A DNA stretch of 64,000 nucleotides from Brachypterus glaber (lineage: Eukaryota > Arthropoda > Insecta > Coleoptera > Kateretidae): the NCBI GenBank assembly GCA_958510825.1, contig OY294047.1:51629365-51693364 (forward strand), written 5' to 3'. The position numbers and the translations under genes are program-made. Shown piece after piece: positions 9,957 through 22,622 of the stretch. Numbering within the stretch: the first letter of the stretch is position 1; the number at the start of each line of letters is the position of its first letter. Below the pieces are notes generated by a model that was not told the origin of the DNA, searched no databases, and worked only from the letters and a program-made list of their open reading frames with translations.

Positions 9957-10032
9957 GTCCTTAGTGCACTCGAATGATTTTTTGACTTCGCTTCGCGTCG
10001 TCAAAAAAACTTCATTCTCGTGCACTAAGGAC
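9957..10032. repeat. Strong hairpin within a palindromic element
   Basis: Arms GTCCTTAGTGCACTCGAATG and its near-complement enclose a CG-rich loop containing CTTCGCTTCGCG. The surrounding 9590-10060 contains further short palindromes (TATATCCTCGTTAGGATATA; AATATACTATTTCG). This suggests a foldback MITE with AATAGTATA-like ends. The paralogue is 9784 bp to the right. Confidence 0.6.
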
Positions 10033-10513
10033 TAAAGTCGCTTTCTCGTTACGAAAACTACTAATTTAGGTGATAGTAGAAGTAACAATAATTTATTTTC
10101 GAAGTTTTACGTATGTATGTAATTAGCTTCTTTCTAAATGATTGTGATTACGTGATACCGGGGTAGACCGAAATACCACGCATCACCATGTGGAAGGGGT
10201 TTAAAATTGTAAAAAATTAATCACCTGATTTATGCCATGACGGTAAGAATATTTTTAAAAACCCTGCGTACACTGAAGAGATTTTCTCAATATTTTTTAA
10301 TTCTTAAGGTATTTTATCAGTTTAACTTGCTTTCTTGTAATCTAATATATCTCTTTAACAAAAACAGAAAAAGAAGATAAATTACTAAGCTAGTAAACAA
10401 GTGTTCTTTATAAGATTACAGGAACATACTCAGTTTTTAATAAATTTTTTCCTGCTAGATGGTTTGTAAAATCGTCAAATCAAATATCACTCAAGACAGT
10501 GAAATTTTCAGAA

Positions 10514-10697
10514 AATTTTATTATGGCCTCATAAAACAATTTTGCTCTAAAGTAATTTTTTTCGTTTATTTCTTGCTGAAAGCTTTCGTCCTTCGTGAAG
10601 CTTTTAATCTCAGCTTCGGTCTCAAGCTTTTAATAACGAAAAATATAATCAAAAAATTACCGAGCAAAATTATTTTATGGGACCATAATAAAATTAT
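10514..10697. mobile_element. Palindromic MITE-like sequence
   Basis: Left TTTTATTATGGCCTCATAAA and TTTTGCTCTAAAGTAA are matched by the complement on the right (TTACCGAGCAAAA, then TTTATGGGACCATAATAAAA). The AAAGCTTTCG-rich middle forms a smaller hairpin. The open frame 10459-10764 runs straight through both arms and is not credible. The paralogue is at 20298-20481. Confidence 0.6.
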
Positions 10698-10881
10698 CCA
10701 AAAAGTCCAAAAAAAAATGTATCACCTACAGCAACTTTTTCTCCTTAACTCTTTAATAAAATAATACATCAGTACAATGTTCCATATCTTTCGAACCATC
10801 TTCTAAGTGCAACATAAAAAACTGGATTAAATGGCAATTGTTCGAATCGAGATGAATGAACGTGTTTTTCTTTTGTTTTAG

Positions 10882-11117
10882 CCGGTCGAATATGGTTAAA
10901 CGACCGGGATATTGCCGCGAGAAAAAGTGAACATCGAGAAAAAAGTGAATATCGAGAAATGAATGAGTGGATCGTAGATGAGATTCGACATTTAATGACG
11001 ATTATGTCAAATCGCACTGGCGGAGAGAAAATTTGTACTCGCACAAGAAGGGGTCGTGAACTGTTAAGCTTCGGTTCCCTCCAAAAGTCGCAGTCGCTGA
11101 CGACTGCGACCGGGTAG
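10882..11117 (+). CDS. Possible terminal exon, unrecognised
   Basis: A polypyrimidine tract ending TTTTCTTTTGTTTTAG at 10881 resembles a 3' splice site. From there a frame stays open for 78 codons to TAG at 11115-11117. The local GC content is clearly higher than in the flanks. The predicted peptide is very basic and charged (it includes KSEHREKSEYREMNEWIVD and TRTRRGRELL), and I do not recognise a domain. No upstream partner exon is identifiable. The frame is phase-2, taking G10881 as its first base only if the upstream exon supplies it. It is duplicated at 20666-20901. The alternative is a chance open frame in a GC-rich repeat: random frames of this length occur several times in the window. 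The minus-strand frame covering the same segment (10769-11044) is judged a shadow. Confidence 0.25.
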
Positions 11118-12320
11118 CCGCGACCGAGTCGTTCTCCAATGCATTTTCAATGTCCCTGTTTTCCTAGCTGCTACCGAGTCGTTAATACTAACTGTAATAG
11201 GGTGCTGGTCCCAATTAAAGCCAAAAATATTAATTATCTAAGACATTAATTTAGAACCACACACTATTATTTGGAGGCGTATCGAATACAAATAGCTGTA
11301 TAGTTGCTATTTGGGTAGCGTGCCACCAGTCATAATATTACATAATATTATCACAATATCATATATCATATGATAACAAATGTTAATATAATAATCTAAT
11401 TACTATTTAATACTTAACTGACTTTCTTAGATGTTTCTTCGATGTCTTCCAATATCACTAACTTTATATAGAAATGTGAAAGGTAAAAAACTTCAAATAT
11501 ATTTTAAATTAATTAAAATATATCTTGCCAATAAAACAAAAGGATTAAACAACAATGAAAAGAATTTAATTCAAAGAAAAATGAAAAGTTAAAAACAAAT
11601 AAAAAAACAACAAAATATTTTAATTTGAAATGAAAAAAAATTATGAATAAATAGCATCTTTACCCTTCAGATATTTCTATACGCGCGACTCTAAATTTTA
11701 CTTTAAATTTTCACATATTACGTTAATTCTACAACTTCCCTAAGACCCAACTTTACTAGACGACTACATATTTCCGAATCCCCTTTTTGACCATAACTAA
11801 ACACAGGCAAAGATTTCCCTTCCCAGAGATGCCGATATACCAGTCATAAAACTATTAACGAAAAATATCTGAGGAGTTTTCTGCCAAAAAGTTATATTAT
11901 TATAAAAATAATATTAATTGAAAAATTACTTTAAATCACTGAAAATGAATTTAAATTTAATTAAGAGAAATGATTAAAAAAACTACTTCTACTTATTGAT
12001 TGATATTGATTTTCATGACATTGCTTCGAAGTAGAAAAAACCATTTTTACAAACAATCCCTAACTATTGCCAGTATCTAAAACAACATCATTAAAGATAT
12101 TCCCATATTTATTAATTAAGAAAACCGAATTAACCAATTAATTAGGCTAATAAAAATGTACACCCTTTTTATGTAAACGCCTCAATTACACAAAATGCAA
12201 GCTTCCCAAATACTAATAATATTAGCATCTGTAAAAATAAACAGCAAACCACCCGTTAAGAACAATGCTATGTCACGTTCAATAACCATACAAATAAAAA
12301 TATAAATACTCAATATATAC
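11118..12320. other. Unassigned AT-rich stretch (block 1)
   Basis: No coding frame, TIR pair or RNA gene was recognised. Short CG-rich palindromic words (GTCGCAGTCG...CGACTGCGAC near 11090-11110) and A-rich runs are present. The same content recurs at 20902-22104. Confidence 0.4.
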
Positions 12321-12738
12321 AGGGTGACCACTCTGTTACATAACTACCGGTCGCCGTTCTTTGGTCGCCGGTCGCTTGACCGCTCCGGGAGCAGACTCAC
12401 GACTACTTCCTCACGAATTTGACGGTGAAACAGGTAGTTTTGCGACCTGTCAAGTGTCTTTCACTACTCCACCTCTCTGAGCAGAAACATCTCATCAATT
12501 TTTACCCTTTTTTTTCATGATGTACTGTTAATAAGAGGAGGAGATTCTCCTCTTCCGCTTGATTATTCAGAAACATTAAAATAAAACGACTTTATAAAGA
12601 TATTCATACTGATTGAAAGACATAATTTCGCAAAAAAACAGCTGTTTATAAAATGGCCAGCAAACAGAATGGCGACTGGCGAGACCGAGGAAAACAGGTA
12701 GGGTCGTAACGACCTTTTAAAATAATAGTTTTTTGAGG
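12321..12738. repeat. Possible TIR element start (TACAGGGTGACC) up to the gap
   Basis: TACAGGGTGACCACTCTG at 12319 resembles a mariner-type terminus. It is followed by a GC-richer segment with CGGTCGCCG/GGTCGCCGG words. No matching right terminus was found before the gap. The paralogue at 22103-22523 also lacks a clear partner. Confidence 0.35.
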
Positions 12739-12739
12739 G

Positions 12740-12939
12740 NNNNNNNNNNNNNNNNNNNNNNNNNNNNNNNNNNNNNNNNNNNNNNNNNNNNNNNNNNNNN
12801 NNNNNNNNNNNNNNNNNNNNNNNNNNNNNNNNNNNNNNNNNNNNNNNNNNNNNNNNNNNNNNNNNNNNNNNNNNNNNNNNNNNNNNNNNNNNNNNNNNNN
12901 NNNNNNNNNNNNNNNNNNNNNNNNNNNNNNNNNNNNNNN
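12740..12939. other. Assembly gap of exactly 200 N
   Basis: The run of N is exactly 200 long, a common fixed placeholder for a scaffold join of unknown size. It sits between two near-identical ~10-kb blocks. The apparent open frame across it is an artefact. Confidence 0.98.
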
Positions 12940-12970
12940 AGTAAAGTCTAAAAACGTTTTCTTAATCAGC

Positions 12971-13043
12971 GTGCAGAGTTGACTCTTGGTACTGAAGAGG
13001 GCCAGAAGCCCGAAACTGTCAGTCTACCAATATCACTCTGTAC
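12971..13043 (+). ncRNA. Type I hammerhead ribozyme (locus 2, first unit)
   Basis: All 73 nt are identical to 3162-3234. The core CTGAAGA, stem II GGGC/GCCC, GAAAC and GTC are intact, and predicted cleavage lies after C13024. Confidence 0.88.
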
Positions 13044-13199
13044 GATGATTAGAAAATAGATTGATGGAATAATAAATTAATATTTTTATAATTTTGTTTA
13101 AAATTAAAAATTTCTGTCCTTACGAATTCTACGTCTAACCACCCGTTAGTGGTACTATGTGCTTGAGACACACAAGTCTTCAACTTGCTACCATTCAAA

Positions 13200-16100
13200 G
13201 TCTCCAGATTAGGAGAGGTATGAGTAGTTGTCTACATCTAGAAATAGATGGCGCACAAGTCTACATCAATCTAATGGCTATATTCCTTTTGCGAGTAAAG
13301 TCTAAAAACGTTTTCTTAATCAGCGTGCAGAGTTGACTCTTGGTACTGAAGAGGGCCAGAAGCCCGAAACTGTCAGTCTACCAATATCACTCTGTACGAT
13401 GATTAGAAAATAGATTGATGGAATAATAAATTATATTCTATTAATAGTAATTATATACCAAGGTAGAGAAGACATTTTTTATAGCCGAGCGAATTAAATC
13501 CCGTGCAGCGAGGGATTTAAGAGTACGAGGATATAATAGTCTTCTCTACCGTAGTTTATATATTATTTTTTTCACTACTAGCACTATTTAACTATTTTTA
13601 TTCAAATAAAATAAATTATTAACAGAAATGATATTTCTTGAAATTTAATCAAGTAACCCTGATCAGTGACATTTCTCAAATAAATACTTTGAAATGACTT
13701 TTAAAAATTAGATGTTTTAATTTTTTTCATAATATTTAGCTAATTATTGATTGTATTAATTGGTAATAATTATAACTAATTATTTTTATTAAATAAAAAG
13801 TTATTTAAAGCTATTTTCTTGGGTTTAATTAGTAAAAATTGCACAAAGAACTGAAACATCTAAAGTGACAGAAATCAATTGTTTGGAGAGAAAAAATTAT
13901 TATTGCTATAGGTGAAGAAAATTCATTTCACAGTCTAAAAGCATTATAAATAATGGTATGTTCTAAAGCTAGTAGTGAAAAAAAAATAGTTATTGACCCC
14001 AGTACTTGGCACACTATCCCACTTCTAATCAAAAATTAACAGAAAATAAATACTACTTTACTTTCGAACGAGTTGGCATATCGACTTCAAATTTAAAACA
14101 CCTTCATAAGATAACTCAAATTATATTTTTGCATGTATTTGATGAGGGGAATTTTTTTAAAGGTCATATGTTATACAGAGTGGTCCAAAAGTCACCCCCC
14201 CCCCTCTTAACTTTTGAACCAGTTGAGATATCGACTTCAAATTTGGAACTTTTAAATAAGACAACTTAAACTATCTTTTAGCATATATTTAATACTTTTA
14301 GCTCTTAAAATGTGGGCAGGGGGGCATGGGGGCACATTTCTTTAAATGGAAAGGGGGATCGTATAATACATCATTTTAAAGCTTATAAAATTCTCCATTT
14401 AACTCCATATTTTTAAATAGAAAAAAATTGGGTTTAAAATGGGGTTCAAAATGGGTATTAATGTCAAAATTCCTCTAAAAAAAAACAAATAATTTTTTAA
14501 AAATGCTTAATTTCATCATAAAAAATGTTAATTATACTTTTAAACTAATTTTAGTTGACATAAATAAAACTTTATAAAAAAAAAACTTAAAAAATCGAAT
14601 GTTTTAGCACAAAAAATTTAAAAATCAAAACCTTAAAAAAACATTTTTAAAAAATTTAAAATGTTAGTTTAAATAGAGAATTTTATAAGCTTTAAAATGA
14701 TGTATCACACGACCCCCCTTTCCATTTAAAAAAATGTCCCCCCATCCCCCCATGCGCCCCTGCCCACCTTTTAAGAGCTGAAAATATCAAATATATGCTA
14801 AAAGATAGTTTAAGTTGTCTTATTGAAGAGTTCTAAATTTGAAGTCGATATCTCAACTCGTTCAAAAGTTAAAAGGGGGGGGGTGACTTTTGGACCGCAC
14901 TGTATGTTCATATAACTTATCATTTTAAAGCTTGTTGTAAAATTATCTATTCGACCATATCTTTTTAACTGATATCCAAAAAAGGAGGAGGTTAGTTTTA
15001 GAATTTTTTTTTTGAGGTGTTTAAAATGGGAAATTTCGTCAAAATGTCTTTAAAAACTAAACAGTTTTTTAAAAATGATAAATTTAAATATACAAAAACG
15101 TAAATTATACTTTTAAACTAATATCAAATGATATAAATATAATTTTACAAAAAAAATCTTAAATAATCGCATTAAGACACTATTTTGAATATTATTATTG
15201 AAATTTATAAATATCATCGATCAGAAGACTAGAAATGTTCCAACTAAATGCTTTTGCTTCTGTGTTTACCCTCAATTAGTGCCTTATTTATTCACAAGCA
15301 TACACTTCTATTTATCCTAGTTACAATTCGAAGTGATTTTGATTTAAATTATCTGTTTGCACAGTTTTCATTTCAGTAAACAGACATACCTACTAATGGA
15401 TGTCGATATTAAATTTTTGTTATTTTAAATTTCTGACAATAACAATAAATTGGCTTGCTATCAAATTGCCAATCTGTATTTCTATTAAAAATAAGAAAAA
15501 GTTATTTCAGGAAAATAATAAATAAACACATTTTTCTTTTTCTGAATTAATTTTAACTATGGTGGATTGTGATCTGTAAAAAACGTAAATTACAGGCCAC
15601 TAAGATGTAGATAGTTATATTAGTTTATTAAAAATTGCAGTATATTTACACACACAAAAAATTTTAATCCCTATTCGTACCCCAAAAACGTCTGTAATGA
15701 AACTAGTATTCAACGGTACTGGTTTAAAATTGGTCAGCAAGTTACTTTATTTGAACAGTGTCATGATGATTATCATCAATTTTTTTCAGTTGAATTTGTC
15801 TTGTGTTGTTTATTGTCGTCTTAATGTCGTCTATTCATGTTGTTAGAGACTTTAAAAACCACAATCTGTCCTGCAATTTTTCTGAAGACTATGTGTAAAT
15901 AAGTTTTTAATTCATTTTACATTTAGTATAGACATCTATATTTTATTTTTAAAACTATTAGTTTCGAAAAAGCACCCTAAAATATTTTATAACCTAGTAT
16001 CACCCATCCTTGTACCCTACTGCCACCGATTCGCGAATAATAGGGGTGCTACGAAATGTCGTAAATATCGACTGTATTACAAAAGCTGCAAAGTTCTTGC

Positions 16101-19100
16101 TCTAACTTGCATACAATACTCTTGGTTGTATTTATTTTTTCTAGTAATTTTCTAGTATTTTTTTTTCTCTTTATTCTTGAACCACATTTAAAATTGCTGC
16201 CAATTTTTGCTTAAAAATTAGTTTGAACACAAAATTTTAACTTTATTATTATTTAGGAAAATTTAAAAATAGTACAACCAAACGTTGTTGTGACAAGTTT
16301 GAGGTATATAATACCATTTTTACTCTTATTCCAAAACATTATAACAATATTAGAACCTTACTTACCCAAGAATCAATATCCACAGTTATATTAAATACAC
16401 TATTAAAATTGTAGATTCATATTATTTAAGAATACAACAACGTTGTTGTCACTATAAAAGTTTTTTGAGGAAGGATGATTAATAAAGATGGCGACAATCA
16501 GCTGATTCTAATAAATGTTTTACCAAAATATTGAAAGTGGGCATTTTGGGCTAAAATTTTTATGTGCATGTGAATGTATATGTAATTACATGTGATACTT
16601 AGTTTCTATGTACACAGAAATGAATTTAAAATACATCACAGAACACCCACATCACAGCTCGTCAAACGTAGGAAGAGACGTGAGTGTTTAAATATGGACA
16701 TGCCCCCAAACCACGCGTCTGAATTCACCAGTTGTTAGATGTGCGCCTACCGCCTATCTTTCTTCCTCCAAATACTTTCTATTTCTTTCTTTTACGCAGT
16801 CCGTCACATTTCCACGTCTCTTCCTACCAGGCTCTGCTAGCCAGCCGGACGGACCGGTCAGCTGAATTGCCTGCGTTTTGAAGTGAGGATCGTGACGTAG
16901 GAAGGAGCGGCAATCCGATCCTGCAGATTTGCAAGCCACGCCTACACTCGTTAGTAAATACTGAATGCGTTTACTTTTGTGTTGTTGTATTCTATGCAAT
17001 ATATAGTGGTTGGCGCATATACAACTATTTATTGTTGTATACTATAACCTAATTACGTACGTATCAGTTTACTGTAAGTACATTAATACATTCTTTAAAA
17101 CTTTTGGAATACTAATGATTTATTTTACCTACTAAAAAGTAATCCATTTTTAATTAAAATTATGCTTATTATGGAGAGATAAGCAAAAACTTTAAAAAAA
17201 GAAAAACATTCTGAGAACAAAGCCTATTTCTTTTTGTATCTTGTTTACTATTTGAAGATGGTTAGGATCAATAACCTGGCCATGGACGAAGAGTACAATC
17301 ATATAATATAAAAGTGACTGTGCTGCTTGGCTTGTCTCGGCATTATACAACACTTATATTCTTTTCCTCACTTTGAAACACCATACACTTGCTTCTGGTT
17401 CTGATGGAAGGAAATTGCCCACATGGGAGTATTGTCGCTAGCAATTGTTTGTATAACAAAAGAACGCAGATTGATTTTTATGATTAATTGTTTTTGGTTA
17501 CAAGGAACATGACAGGAAAAATTTATAAACTAAATTTAGGGAGAAATGTCACTACGTTTTTATTGAAAAATATGGTAATCAGTCTTAAGCAATTTTATTA
17601 TCTTTCAATTTCCAGCATTTTACAGCAACAAAAGAATGTTCATCTTTCATTATAAAGGTTAATAAATATTAAAGGAAATGAGTAGAAACCAAGGCTGTCC
17701 ATAGGCTCGCACAAGATACATGACGGCACATTAAGTCAGTCACCTATGTTATGTATTATGCATAATAATAACTAACCATGGTTTAGTCATGCGAGCCTCT
17801 GGACAGCGCTTAAGCCATTTGGAATGTTTTAAAGACATATCCGTAATGATAATTTCATTAAGTCGCTCTAATTTCGAATGATTTTTTTTCGTGTACAGTT
17901 TTAAATACCTACATTTGTACTGTACTAAACTAACGTTATTTCTTTGTTTTATATTTCCATTTACAAAAGCATATTTGGTCTCATTCTCGAATTGTTTTCT
18001 GTCCATTTCAGTAGGCGTTTGTCACAAACTACACAAAACCCCCTGCTGTGGCTTTTTTTGGAAAGCCCATACCTCAAACTGGTGCAGAGTCATGTTCATT
18101 TAACCCTTTTTTTCTGCTTTTTTTTTGTTTCTTTTTATACCCACTCTTCTCGTTCTCCGAAACAACTAGTATTAATAATCCTACACAGAAAAAAAATCGT
18201 TACAACAAGGATACATGTATTCGATATGTTCAAAGCCGTATTGTTTTCTTTTAAGGCTGGCATTTCTTTGAACCAAAGTTAATTTCCTTGAATAAAGAAA
18301 GCGTATCTTCATTTAAAAGCCGTTGCTTTTTACTTAAGACTTTGGTACAAAGCTTTGAAACAAGAGAATATGGCTTTGAACATATCGAAAGACACGTGTT
18401 CTTGGTTCAAGGAATCTTTTTTTTCTGTGTATATTATACAATTCTTTCTATTTTTTTTTATAAAAAAAATCCCTCAAAAAAAATAGTTATGAGGGGTTAA
18501 ACTTTTAAAAAATCAAAAAAGTCAGAGGGGACGTTAAAATTAGCAAATGAAAATTACATGAAATGATAGCCTTTAACAACGTTAAGGCATTTGTAAAAAT
18601 TCATTACTGTGATTTATAGGGTTCCAGAAATATTAAATAAAAACTACTTTTTAGATGTACCTTTAGGAGAGTCGTAGCTCCCTTAGGGCTCATTTCCGGA
18701 CCAACCTTTATAGGAACTTTTTTTTATATTTTGTAAAGTAGAATCACCTCTTAAATTTCTCGAACTTATTTCTGAATAACCATGTATACTTTACCATAAT
18801 TGGGAACAAATTTTAAGTCGACTCGTTGTGTAGGGGCTAGTGTAACCGCTTGACTTTCTAAAGTCCCAGGTTCGAGGCCCATACCCGGACCGTTTTTTTT
18901 TTGCTTTTTTATTTTTTTGCGTTTTAGTTAAATCATTTTAACCTGTGTAAAATAAGTATTTGGGAAAATGCAATATACTCTCCACTGTGAGTAGTATATA
19001 ATGGATTGCGAAGCATTACATATCTGTATGACTTGTTTTTTTTCTTTTTCAAATGGACTAAACTTGCAACTTGTCCCCGCTTCAAGCTGGTTTATATTCT

Positions 19101-22100
19101 CTTGTTTTTTTTTCGACGTTCATTTGTCTCTTTAAATACGAGCAAGATTAATGGTCAAAATGGACTGCAGAGGCAAAATGAAAAGACGACAAAATATAAT
19201 TACCAAAATGATGATGTATATTTCTTTGTAATTTAGGATGTCTCTGGTGGAAGAGGGTTTCCTCGTTTTGTTTTTGTCTTTTTTGAGTGGTTTAGGCATG
19301 ACTAAAAGTTTAATTGTTGGGTAAAAACAAAAACAATACACTAGAATTTTAATCAATAGTAAAAATAGTATACGACCTTGACGCAAACCAGTTCAGTGCA
19401 AATCAAGGGCACTTTAGTGCACTAAAAACTAGGTTCGCGTACTTATTGCGTAATATACTATTTCGTATGACCTAGTGTACACGAAATAAAGAAAAATGCA
19501 TGTTCACTATATATCCTCGTTAGGATATATTTCTATCGCACGAGTACATAGTGCATATTTTAATGAAATGACAACTATGCACACTCATTTATCCAAACGA
19601 GTACACATAGCTTTCATTTTGACAAAAGTCATTTGACGTTTATAAAATTTTGAAATGTCAAAATTAAACACAGGTAATTTTTTAAAATATACATTTTTAA
19701 AGAGTCTAGATGTAGATCGAACGAAACTCGTTTGCGACAAGTCCTTAGTGCACTCGAATGATTTTTTGACTTCGCTTCGCGTCGTCAAAAAAACTTCATT
19801 CTCGTGCACTAAGGACTAAAGTCGCTTTCTCGTTACGAAAACTACTAATTTAGGTGATAGTAGAAGTAACAATAATTTATTTTCGAAGTTTTACGTATGT
19901 ATGTAATTAGCTTCTTTCTAAATGATTGTGATTACGTGATACCGGGGTAGACCGAAATACCACGCATCACCATGTGGAAGGGGTTTAAAATTGTAAAAAA
20001 TTAATCACCTGATTTATGCCATGACGGTAAGAATATTTTTAAAAACCCTGCGTACACTGAAGAGATTTTCTCAATATTTTTTAATTCTTAAGGTATTTTA
20101 TCAGTTTAACTTGCTTTCTTGTAATCTAATATATCTCTTTAACAAAAACAGAAAAAGAAGATAAATTACTAAGCTAGTAAACAAGTGTTCTTTATAAGAT
20201 TACAGGAACATACTCAGTTTTTAATAAATTTTTTCCTGCTAGATGGTTTGTAAAATCGTCAAATCAAATATCACTCAAGACAGTGAAATTTTCAGAAAAT
20301 TTTATTATGGCCTCATAAAACAATTTTGCTCTAAAGTAATTTTTTTCGTTTATTTCTTGCTGAAAGCTTTCGTCCTTCGTGAAGCTTTTAATCTCAGCTT
20401 CGGTCTCAAGCTTTTAATAACGAAAAATATAATCAAAAAATTACCGAGCAAAATTATTTTATGGGACCATAATAAAATTATCCAAAAAGTCCAAAAAAAA
20501 ATGTATCACCTACAGCAACTTTTTCTCCTTAACTCTTTAATAAAATAATACATCAGTACAATGTTCCATATCTTTCGAACCATCTTCTAAGTGCAACATA
20601 AAAAACTGGATTAAATGGCAATTGTTCGAATCGAGATGAATGAACGTGTTTTTCTTTTGTTTTAGCCGGTCGAATATGGTTAAACGACCGGGATATTGCC
20701 GCGAGAAAAAGTGAACATCGAGAAAAAAGTGAATATCGAGAAATGAATGAGTGGATCGTAGATGAGATTCGACATTTAATGACGATTATGTCAAATCGCA
20801 CTGGCGGAGAGAAAATTTGTACTCGCACAAGAAGGGGTCGTGAACTGTTAAGCTTCGGTTCCCTCCAAAAGTCGCAGTCGCTGACGACTGCGACCGGGTA
20901 GCCGCGACCGAGTCGTTCTCCAATGCATTTTCAATGTCCCTGTTTTCCTAGCTGCTACCGAGTCGTTAATACTAACTGTAATAGGGTGCTGGTCCCAATT
21001 AAAGCCAAAAATATTAATTATCTAAGACATTAATTTAGAACCACACACTATTATTTGGAGGCGTATCGAATACAAATAGCTGTATAGTTGCTATTTGGGT
21101 AGCGTGCCACCAGTCATAATATTACATAATATTATCACAATATCATATATCATATGATAACAAATGTTAATATAATAATCTAATTACTATTTAATACTTA
21201 ACTGACTTTCTTAGATGTTTCTTCGATGTCTTCCAATATCACTAACTTTATATAGAAATGTGAAAGGTAAAAAACTTCAAATATATTTTAAATTAATTAA
21301 AATATATCTTGCCAATAAAACAAAAGGATTAAACAACAATGAAAAGAATTTAATTCAAAGAAAAATGAAAAGTTAAAAACAAATAAAAAAACAACAAAAT
21401 ATTTTAATTTGAAATGAAAAAAAATTATGAATAAATAGCATCTTTACCCTTCAGATATTTCTATACGCGCGACTCTAAATTTTACTTTAAATTTTCACAT
21501 ATTACGTTAATTCTACAACTTCCCTAAGACCCAACTTTACTAGACGACTACATATTTCCGAATCCCCTTTTTGACCATAACTAAACACAGGCAAAGATTT
21601 CCCTTCCCAGAGATGCCGATATACCAGTCATAAAACTATTAACGAAAAATATCTGAGGAGTTTTCTGCCAAAAAGTTATATTATTATAAAAATAATATTA
21701 ATTGAAAAATTACTTTAAATCACTGAAAATGAATTTAAATTTAATTAAGAGAAATGATTAAAAAAACTACTTCTACTTATTGATTGATATTGATTTTCAT
21801 GACATTGCTTCGAAGTAGAAAAAACCATTTTTACAAACAATCCCTAACTATTGCCAGTATCTAAAACAACATCATTAAAGATATTCCCATATTTATTAAT
21901 TAAGAAAACCGAATTAACCAATTAATTAGGCTAATAAAAATGTACACCCTTTTTATGTAAACGCCTCAATTACACAAAATGCAAGCTTCCCAAATACTAA
22001 TAATATTAGCATCTGTAAAAATAAACAGCAAACCACCCGTTAAGAACAATGCTATGTCACGTTCAATAACCATACAAATAAAAATATAAATACTCAATAT

Positions 22101-22523
22101 ATACAGGGTGACCACTCTGTTACATAACTACCGGTCGCCGTTCTTTGGTCGCCGGTCGCTTGACCGCTCCGGGAGCAGACTCACGACTACTTCCTCACGA
22201 ATTTGACGGTGAAACAGGTAGTTTTGCGACCTGTCAAGTGTCTTTCACTACTCCACCTCTCTGAGCAGAAACATCTCATCAACTTTTATCCTTTTTTTTC
22301 ATGATGTACTGTTAATAAGAGGAGGAGATTCTCCTCTTCCGCTTGATTATTCAGAAACATTAAAATAAAACGACTTTATAAAGATATTCATACTGATTGA
22401 AAGACATAATTTCGCAAAAAAAACAGCTGTTTATAAAATGGCCAGCAAACAGAATGGCGACTGGCGAGACCGAGGAAAACAGGTAGGGTCGTAACGACCT
22501 TTTAAAATAATAGTTTTTTGAGG
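13200..22523 (+). repeat. Large near-identical block, copy 2 (right of assembly gap)
   Basis: This is the counterpart of 2861-12738. It lacks the 164-bp retroposon and the 371-bp double-hairpin insertion, so both sites are visible here as empty sites. Its contents, each matching the block 1 feature, are: CACTACTAG element 13451-13993, M2 MITE 14176-14902, 111-bp repeat 16459-16569, small MITE 17694-17807, ACACAG MITE 18182-18431, M1 solo arm 18670-18786, tRNA-like 18828-18902, hairpin 19741-19816, palindromic MITE 20298-20481 and exon candidate 20666-20901. Confidence 0.95.
13325..13397 (+). ncRNA. Type I hammerhead ribozyme (locus 2, second unit)
   Basis: Identical to the copy 354 bp upstream, with predicted cleavage after C13378. 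A transcript covering both would release a 354-nt RNA bounded by two hammerhead cuts, the size and layout described for small metazoan retrozymes. Confidence 0.88.
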
Positions 22524-22622
22524 AAGGATGATTAATAAAGATGGCGTCAATCAGCTGATTCTAATAAATGTTTCATCAAAATATTGAAAGTAGGCATTTT
22601 GGGCTAAAATTTTTATGTGCAT
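22512..22622 (+). repeat. 111-bp dispersed repeat, copy at the right end of block 2
   Basis: It matches 6672-6782 with about four substitutions. The sequence unique to the right flank starts immediately after it at 22623. Confidence 0.8.

Larger units (their letters stand above)
2861..12738 (+). repeat. Large near-identical block, copy 1 (left of assembly gap)
   Basis: It aligns base by base with 13200-22523. The offset is 10339 at the left edge, 10163 after the retroposon, and 9784-9787 after the 371-bp insertion at 5119-5489. Between these steps only scattered substitutions and 1-5 bp indels are seen, and long stretches beyond ~7.75 kb look identical. It ends at the run of Ns. Whether this is a real tandem duplication or two haplotypes is discussed in the findings. 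Confidence 0.95.
12940..13430 (+). mobile_element. Hammerhead element, locus 2: two right arms in direct orientation
   Basis: Just after the gap comes one right arm, ending in the full terminus TTTCTGTCC at 13119. A 29-bp joint follows (starting TTACGAATTCTACG). A second unit then starts at 13149 inside the loop sequence (GTGGTACTATGTGCTTGAG) and runs through a second right arm to 13430, truncated as at locus 1. Both units carry a plus-strand hammerhead. The left part lies in the gap. This head-to-tail arrangement differs from the foldbacks at loci 1 and 3. Confidence 0.8.

Noticed and set aside
10459..10764. 101-codon plus frame
   Set aside because: It spans both arms of a palindromic element, and the composition is that of AT-rich repeat DNA.
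12733..12951. Open frame across the gap
   Set aside because: It consists of unknown residues from the 200 N run.
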